Position numbers and translations under genes: made by a program. From a virus, in IMG/VR virus record IMGVR_UViG_3300021963_000762, positions 1 through 21,345 of that record: a stretch of DNA of 21,345 bases; one strand, given 5' to 3'. The notes under the pieces are model-generated. The model saw only the letters and a list, made by a program, of their open reading frames with translations, made no database searches and was not told the origin of the DNA. Numbering within the stretch: position 1 is the stretch's first letter; every line of letters starts with the position of its first letter. This document shows positions 16,901 through 21,345 of this stretch, one piece after another.

Positions 16901-18155
16901 TAAAGTTTCTTTTTACACTTGGAACATTAATTACAAATTTTTGAATTACTGGTACAAGCGATATATTTGATATCCAACATTTATCTCTTATAGAAATATC
17001 AATTGGCAATTCATTAAATAATTTAACTATTATATTTGTATTACCATTTTCTTCTACAAATGTATAATTTAATATTGTATAAAATTCATCATTTCCAAAA
17101 TTCAATGCATTCTTTAAGTAAGAATACAATTTATTTTCATGATAAGTTTGAACAGTATCGACTACAGTCGAAATGAAATTTGTAAAAAACAAATCAAAAA
17201 TAAAATTTTCGATTTTAGTAGTTAGTTCAAGGTTTTTTGTATAATATGAATTTATTTGTTCTAATCTTAAAGATATAGATTTTTGAACTATATACTTAAA
17301 TTGTTGTTTTATTTGTTCAAATGAATAAATTGATTTATAGTATGTGTACAACCAATCTTTTATATAATTTTTAGTCCCTTCAAAACTATTTTGTATTAAT
17401 TGTCCATTTTGAGAATTAACATAAGGTCTATTGAAACCATTATAGGTATCATCTAAGAATGCGAGAATATCTGCATCAGATTTGAATCCAAAATTAGTTC
17501 TCAATAAAGAAAAAATATCTTTATTGTTTAATAATAATTCATTACTTTTATTATAAATTTGATATGAGTCTAAAAAGTAATTAAATAAAGGTATTGTATC
17601 TCTAATCAATGCTGCTTTTCTTGAAAATGATTGATATTCAAGATTAACTAGTATATTTTCTTCTTTGTCCAAATCTAATTTAAACGAAGGAGTCAGTTTG
17701 ATTTCTTTTCTGCTTGGAGAAATTTCTTTAATGTATAGTGGATAATTTGGATTGCCAGCTACGTTTCTTAAAAAATTATAACTAACTACGTGATTACCAG
17801 AATTGATATTAGACCCAGATAAATCTTGTAGTACGCCCAACAAAATTTGTTTATTAAATGAAACTTGATAATTACTTTTATATTCTTTATAACTGTAATT
17901 TAAAGTTTTATTATCTACATCTTTATATGTTTTATTTATTACCGAATAAGTGGATGATATAGGCAGATAATTCCAAATATTAATATTACCCTCAATATCA
18001 TATACACTAAACTCAATTATATCTTGTTCCGAATTTCCAAAGTAATATTCTTGAAATGGAACGTCATTAAATGTATCCAAATCACTTTGAATAAAATATG
18101 AACCACTGTTTAATGACCCACTATTTGATGAAATTGTTGGAAAAGGAAATGCCAT
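13917..18155 (-). CDS. Very large tail/baseplate structural protein with ConA-like lectin domain (1412 aa)
   Basis: Residues 1-700 are Asn/Tyr/Ser/Lys-rich with helical stretches (about 265-350 and 530-550) and no domain I can name. Residues 691-740 hold IIWNRILKTLPLIYKTKGTE, then ECIRVMSNIYGIP and LNVKEYGG, a pattern seen in tail proteins that resemble tail protein I or baseplate wedge parts. Residues 775-950 look like a LamG/concanavalin-A-like sandwich: SIEFKFRIDADYIYP near its start and FNAFGNLYVGNYTGGGN, then GNIDKINLWKHELDDESF, at its end. Residues 1155-1185 (FFETVRQLLPARSKVVDGIL, then IEPSLLERNK) match a PAR...GILIEPxxLER motif of phage virion proteins. The 1200-1412 tail is Ser/Asn/Tyr-rich. 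It starts 2 bases after the coiled-coil gene. It could be a gp7-like baseplate arm or a fibre base; sugar binding is inferred from the fold only. Confidence 0.65.
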   Translation of the reverse strand: MAFPFPTISSNSGSLNSGSYFIQSDLDTFNDVPFQEYYFGNSEQDIIEFSVYDIEGNINIWNYLPISSTYSVINKTYKDVDNKTLNYSYKEYKSNYQVSFNKQILLGVLQDLSGSNINSGNHVVSYNFLRNVAGNPNYPLYIKEISPSRKEIKLTPSFKLDLDKEENILVNLEYQSFSRKAALIRDTIPLFNYFLDSYQIYNKSNELLLNNKDIFSLLRTNFGFKSDADILAFLDDTYNGFNRPYVNSQNGQLIQNSFEGTKNYIKDWLYTYYKSIYSFEQIKQQFKYIVQKSISLRLEQINSYYTKNLELTTKIENFIFDLFFTNFISTVVDTVQTYHENKLYSYLKNALNFGNDEFYTILNYTFVEENGNTNIIVKLFNELPIDISIRDKCWISNISLVPVIQKFVINVPSVKRNFKISGPNFKVATDSYKSSPVNYQNINDLKLDNTVKNDVEFYKKLNNLNVDYSDFSNFIVFSSAELRTKLFLNKVTSINQINYLINSKLTALSSSASNSGSSYTLLSSYSFISASYANEIDQYQSQLNTIFNSFDGYDTYLYQNITLVSGSTTSFVNGAYIENYNYPDYIENAIEYDKNNRDSLVNNTPEYILVDDNNTDYLIFLSMIGHHFDNIYLYIKNFPTQQYVQSNLSSSYVSTVANTLLQQFGWNPISSFDNSSIESNYLTGSNAYSDYDKLKIIWNRILKTLPLIYKTKGTEECIRVMSNIYGIPRSLLNVKEYGGNKLSEEDNSSYTYQNKYYFTKYTRNGDAIVIPVSGSSNYVNSIEFKFRIDADYIYPQNTKVYLLKTTNWDVSIKKEIKDTFGKLKFDMSSPYGRPTDYLETESLPLFNGNVFNVLIKQINLSASFDTGSGGQLPYGYSLRVTSVDNDEIVFDDTKSIISGTEGINDTFNAFGNLYVGNYTGGGNLFQGNIDKINLWKHELDDESFIEHCKNFDSYKTNNDSTTYDNLYFRYSYDYPVNMYTGSSPLFFTVRNANKLYSQYSASAYNFVQNTTTQSNCLTVSASLYPYQFDEIEINQNIKLGQYGPNKFKNQKINKATQTVETRLMPNETSAVNNLVTTDSNLLAVYISPFKVRDDDILNFLGEYDLMDYIGSPSNIFTENYEGLQNLRDNYNKYNLSEQVLYQEFMTLYKNYFDGSFFETVRQLLPARSKVVDGILIEPSLLERNKYQNRPIDSAIAYDLSSSYQPLRNFSASFERKYTSIKQVNLSKNGLDFSLTSSTYGPLTSSMHPSSYPSNNYTTFQFSSLNYDKRLSIFSISGSFFDKYEPNYIYRNNKKVYLFGTNPNTSLENSSSKLVNIYSYINTNSSSLFNTYDNGSSIFDTEHYPIGHYSLKRRISRFSTNQYFVNSSTGSFYKKSSQNTYTTVDNKGNPNNSSPIERTQINLQVSENSLISS

Positions 18156-18157
18156 AA

Positions 18158-18610
18158 TTATTCATTTTCTGATTTTAAATTAAATGGAAATTTATCAGAA
18201 AAATCTTCTGGTTTGTTTCCTTGTTTTAATTTTATTCTCAGTTCTACTATTAAATCTCTAGCTGCGCTTAATTGTGATTTAGAAGAATCAGATTGAATTT
18301 CATCCACTAAATCATTTAATTTTTCTTTCAAATCTTGATTTTCAGATAATACTTTATTGTATTCATTTAAAAATGTTTGATTCAAAATTTGTTTTTCAAT
18401 TGGAGTTTCAGTTTGAATTTCAGAAATATTCACATCATATAAATTTTCAATTTCGTCTTTTTTATAATTAAAATTTATTAATGGAAATGCAATATATTGT
18501 TCATTTACATTACTTGAACTAATGTATAAATTTACGTTTCCAAATTCATCAATATTATTGTTGAATTGGCCTGTTGTAAAAAAATCATTTATTTGTGATT
18601 GTATACTCAT
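18158..18610 (-). CDS. Small protein with coiled coil, probable tail component (150 aa)
   Basis: I do not recognise a family. The N-terminal half (1-70) contains NIDEFGNVNLYISSSNVNEQ, strand-like and polar. Residues about 72-132 are strongly predicted by eye as alpha-helical coiled coil (FLNEYNKVLSENQDLKEKLN, then DLVDEIQSD, followed by ARDLIVELRIKLKQG). The end is acidic. There is no signal peptide or membrane segment. Its start overlaps the stop of the DNRLRE gene by 4 bases (ATGA) and its stop is 2 bases before the 1412-residue gene, so the three are probably translated together. A chaperone, adaptor or oligomerising role in tail assembly is possible, on position and coiled coil only. Confidence 0.65.
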   Translation of the reverse strand: MSIQSQINDFFTTGQFNNNIDEFGNVNLYISSSNVNEQYIAFPLINFNYKKDEIENLYDVNISEIQTETPIEKQILNQTFLNEYNKVLSENQDLKEKLNDLVDEIQSDSSKSQLSAARDLIVELRIKLKQGNKPEDFSDKFPFNLKSENE

Positions 18611-20232
18611 CTTGATACTTTAAATATATTACCATTATCAAATATTAAAGTTTCTCCATTTATTTCAGTTTTAATTAAAATTCTATAATATCTTTCCACG
18701 GGTAATCCTGTTGTGTCTAATCTGAAATAATGTATTGTGCCATCACAACTTAATTTTGTATAATCATCAAAATCAATTACGAAGTTTTCACTTTCATTGT
18801 CTTTAATGGCATAATAAGAACTTGAAGGTAATAAACTAGAACTTAAATATTGACTTTGTTGATATCCTTTGACAAAATTCTTAAGTGGAGATTTTTCTCT
18901 TGCAAATATATTAATACGAGGAACACTTCCAAATTTATAATCTTTTGTTACGTTTTTGACTACTACTGTATATGGATTAAATCCACTTAATGATACTAAA
19001 CTACCTGTAGTATAAACACTATCATCCCATTTAACATCTAAATATGGTTGATAAATAGTATTAGTTTCTTTACTGAAAAATCTTATAGTTGAATTAATGT
19101 CGTTCGATTGTATTAGTTCTAAAGAACTGATTAATATCAAACCGTTATTTGGTATACATCCACAAATCCATCCTTTAACAATTGAAGTTACATCCATATA
19201 AATATCAGATGTACTATAATCATAAGACTGTGAACAAATCAATGAACTGCCACTCAATGAAGATGAACAAAATGATGAAATATATACTGATGCACTTGAA
19301 ACATTATAAAAAGAAGATGATGTGTTTGAAGTAGGTTGAGAATAATTGGCAGGAACGTTATAATACCAAGTAGCCCCTCCATTTTTAAATGAACCGGTAG
19401 AAAAACTAGAAGTCAACAAATAATCAGTAAAATTATAACTGACAGTAGATGACGTTGGAAAATACCATAAACTAGCAGTGTTTTGAGTAGTATTATAATA
19501 CCAACTTGCACCAAAACTACCTAGTCCTTCAGTATCATATCTTCCAGTACCCATATCCCAACTTTTACTTAATGGATATGCATATACTTTATAATCTAAT
19601 GGAACTTCACTTGTAGATGATGCTTTTAATTTTAAGGAAAATTTGGAACCATTCTTTATATCACCATTTAAAAGAGAACTGGAAATTGAAGATAAATCAA
19701 ATTGAATTAAAATTCTACTAAATTCAGGTTCATTTGTAAATGTAGTATTTGGACTATATACACTCTGAGTACCTAATAATAAACCATTTATACAACCATT
19801 ATAACTTGTTAAAGACCCACTTGCACTATAAATTGAACCTGTGAAAGAACCTATAATACTTCCACTCACGCTACCAGTTACAGGTCCATTGTAATTAGTC
19901 AAACTAGATGTAATTTGAATACCTGCACCATAAGTTCCTGATACATAACCGTTGTAATTAGTGGATGTAAATCGAGACGAACCACTGACATATAAATTCG
20001 CAGATTCAGATGAACCAGATAAATAACTGGATGATATACCGCCAATATAATTGATTACATCAAATGTAGTATAACTGCCGGACAAACTAGATGATTCGTA
20101 AAAAGTTACATTACTAACTAGTTGATTTTGCGCTTTTAACTCTAAGATTTCATCAATTCCAAAATTTTTATCTTCATAACCAGTTTCATTAGTTATGAAT
20201 GTGTCTTGTTTTGGAAATATAAATGTATGCAT
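18607..20232 (-). CDS. DNRLRE-domain virion protein with Ser/Gly-rich insertion (541 aa)
   Basis: The opening, FIFPKQDTFITNETGYEDKN and then FGIDEILELKA, is the first part of a DNRLRE (CBM-like jelly-roll) domain, in which DTxI is followed by an NFG...L segment. It resumes at about 170: FSRILIQFDLSSIS, YAYPLSKSWDMG, then DIYMDVTSIVKGW (343-355), PNNGLIL, RFFSKETNTIYQPYLDVKW (384-402). Between them, about 40-165 is a Ser/Gly/Tyr/Thr-rich insertion with three YNGxVxG-type units near 93, 113 and 143. The C-terminus (about 495-541) has FRLDTTGLPVERYYRILIKT and ends FDNGNIFKVSR, a strand-rich tail I cannot name. It directly follows the gp6-like gene after 53 bases, so a baseplate-proximal position is likely. 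Carbohydrate binding is family knowledge, not shown here. Confidence 0.7.
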   Translation of the reverse strand: MHTFIFPKQDTFITNETGYEDKNFGIDEILELKAQNQLVSNVTFYESSSLSGSYTTFDVINYIGGISSSYLSGSSESANLYVSGSSRFTSTNYNGYVSGTYGAGIQITSSLTNYNGPVTGSVSGSIIGSFTGSIYSASGSLTSYNGCINGLLLGTQSVYSPNTTFTNEPEFSRILIQFDLSSISSSLLNGDIKNGSKFSLKLKASSTSEVPLDYKVYAYPLSKSWDMGTGRYDTEGLGSFGASWYYNTTQNTASLWYFPTSSTVSYNFTDYLLTSSFSTGSFKNGGATWYYNVPANYSQPTSNTSSSFYNVSSASVYISSFCSSSLSGSSLICSQSYDYSTSDIYMDVTSIVKGWICGCIPNNGLILISSLELIQSNDINSTIRFFSKETNTIYQPYLDVKWDDSVYTTGSLVSLSGFNPYTVVVKNVTKDYKFGSVPRINIFAREKSPLKNFVKGYQQSQYLSSSLLPSSSYYAIKDNESENFVIDFDDYTKLSCDGTIHYFRLDTTGLPVERYYRILIKTEINGETLIFDNGNIFKVSR

Positions 20233-20238
20233 ACTCTA

Positions 20239-20265
20239 TTATAAATATAAGTATGAAATTTATAA
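20239..20265. promoter_or_regulatory. Weak late-promoter candidate with 8-bp inverted repeat
   Basis: In the 53-base gap before the DNRLRE gene, plus-strand TTATAAAT (20239-20246) and ATTTATAA (20258-20265) are exact reverse complements with an 11-base spacer. Read on the minus strand, the upstream arm gives TATAAATT, one base from the T4 late core TATAAATA, about 24 bases before the ATG at 20232. The layout resembles that at 110-149. High A+T makes chance a real alternative. Confidence 0.25.
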
Positions 20266-20285
20266 GACTTTTAATGATAAATTTA

Positions 20286-21345
20286 TTAAATTACTGCTCC
20301 TCTTATATCATTATCTGGAAATTTAACTTCAAATACAGATGGGTCTAATGAAGGATAAATAATTTTATTTAATGTAGCTTCAGATAAATTATATTCGTGT
20401 GGTGAATAATCCCCATCATTTTGTGTTAAATTTTTAAACTTAACTTCCGCAACAGATTGAACTCCTTCAATTTTTGCTAATTCCAACTCAAATTGATTGA
20501 TATTAATAGGTTGATTAAAATACCATTTATCAATATTGAAGAATTCTTTTGCTTTTTGAAGACATTGGTCTAAAACCTCTTTTTTATTGAAATTATTATA
20601 TACCAATATCTTAAAATCTACTCCAATATTTATTATATAACCATCAATTACATTTACACTATCAGAAATTATTTTGTATTTTTGTAAATATTGTCTGATA
20701 TTATAAACTAAAGCATCGTTGGTTTGAGTTAGATTTTTATTTGCGTCATAACTTAAAACATACAAATTAAGACTAAAAGGATTTGAAATGTCAAAATTTA
20801 CTTTTCTATAATTATTTTCCAAAGCATTATCAATCAAAGTTGTTTGATTATTATTATCTATAAAACCTGTTAATAATGTTTGGTTTGTTGAAATAGACAA
20901 TTCTGAATTTGGTATTACCATTACTTTCGCAATAGATCCAAATCTAGGAGGAATTGAGTATATTCTAGATACATAATCATCAATAGTTACAGTTCTATTT
21001 TGGGATGCAAAATTAGCCAAAGCATTTTGTCTTATTTCTTCTACACTTTCTTCATCTTGACCACCAACTGCTGGATTTGTATTTGTTATTCTTAATGAGT
21101 TTTTTATAGTGGTTAATAAAGAATTTTGAGATGGTGTTAAACCTGATGTATCATTCAAAAAAGTCACCGAACTTATATTCTTGATTGTATCAGAAGGTGA
21201 ATTTGATATTAATCCCCCTCCTACTAAATATTGAACGGTTAATACGGTATTTGATGGAGATTGTCCAAATGTTTCAGATTTTAGTAACTTACTAGTATCA
21301 TAATTTAAATTTAAATTACTAATATTAGTTAATCCTACTCCAACT
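20286..21345 (-). CDS. Baseplate wedge protein, gp6 / baseplate J-like, C-terminal part (5' end outside window)
   Basis: The frame is open from the right edge of the window to a TAA at 20286, about 352 codons, so the true start lies outside. Near the edge it reads ETFGQSPSNTVLTVQYLVGG, followed by NSPSDTIKNI, then the segment EEIRQNALANFASQNRTVTI, then DDYVSRIYSIPPRFGSIAKV. These are hallmarks of T4 gp6 and related baseplate J-like proteins: FGxSPSNTxLTVxYxVGG, the NFAxQNRxVTxxDY segment and FGSIAKV. A later segment (FFNIDKWYFNQPININQFEL, then ELAKIEGVQSV) fits the conserved C-terminal domain. The protein forms the wedge ring that links the tail hub to the fibres and starts sheath contraction. 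An internal GTG at 21167 is not the real start, since conserved sequence continues upstream of it. Confidence 0.85.
   Translation of the reverse strand, partial: VGVGLTNISNLNLNYDTSKLLKSETFGQSPSNTVLTVQYLVGGGLISNSPSDTIKNISSVTFLNDTSGLTPSQNSLLTTIKNSLRITNTNPAVGGQDEESVEEIRQNALANFASQNRTVTIDDYVSRIYSIPPRFGSIAKVMVIPNSELSISTNQTLLTGFIDNNNQTTLIDNALENNYRKVNFDISNPFSLNLYVLSYDANKNLTQTNDALVYNIRQYLQKYKIISDSVNVIDGYIINIGVDFKILVYNNFNKKEVLDQCLQKAKEFFNIDKWYFNQPININQFELELAKIEGVQSVAEVKFKNLTQNDGDYSPHEYNLSEATLNKIIYPSLDPSVFEVKFPDNDIRGAVI

Noticed and set aside
20286-21167. GTG at 21167 as the start of the gp6-like gene
   Set aside because: The same frame remains open to the window edge and carries the conserved FGQSPSNTVLTVQYLVGG segment upstream of this GTG.
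1-21345. Alternative genetic code (TAG read as an amino acid), as in some large gut phages
   Set aside because: All long genes are intact under the standard code, with no in-frame TAG or TGA. The absence of TAG among 15 stops is explained well enough by high A+T and small numbers.

Overview
The window is a 21.3 kb stretch of a tailed-phage genome, very probably a contractile-tailed (myovirus) phage distantly related to the T4 group. It is strongly A+T-rich by eye. Every gene I can support lies on the minus strand, packed head to tail with gaps of 1-100 bases or short overlaps, so transcription runs from high to low coordinates. No tRNA, rRNA, CRISPR array, insertion sequence or integrase is visible, and no gap exceeds about 100 bases.

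Reading in the direction of transcription, the first block (21345 down to 9174) is virion structure. It holds the C-terminal part of a gp6-like baseplate wedge protein that runs off the window, a DNRLRE-domain protein, a small coiled-coil protein, a 1412-residue protein with tail-protein and lectin-like parts, and a run of four smaller structural proteins ending in a 768-residue protein. That last protein combines seven FG-GAP-like repeats with two dockerin-like calcium loops. Two small paralogous proteins of unknown function follow (9145-8593).

The second block (8580 down to 3242) is DNA metabolism: a RuvC-like nuclease, a DUF2786 protein, a zinc-ribbon/TOPRIM primase, and one polypeptide joining an Mre11 (gp47/SbcD) nuclease to a Rad50 (gp46/SbcC) ATPase. 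The third block returns to the virion: a 1016-residue fibre-like protein (3213-163) and the first 20 codons of a protein that looks like the tail sheath (62-1). The recombination and primase genes therefore sit inside the late structural region.

The host cannot be fixed from this sequence. Low G+C, the near absence of Shine-Dalgarno sites, and structural proteins full of Ser/Gly/Tyr repeats with DNRLRE, FG-GAP and dockerin-like parts would fit a phage of Bacteroidota or of another A+T-rich aquatic bacterium, but this is inference. The standard genetic code is used: 11 of the 15 visible stop codons are TAA, 4 are TGA and none is TAG.

The points most worth checking are the fused Mre11-Rad50 protein, the propeller protein whose calcium-loop segment interrupts a module shared with its neighbour, the two small paralogues with a perfect 37-bp repeat across their starts, the palindrome directly before the primase start, and the TATAAATA-type late-promoter candidates in the larger gaps.
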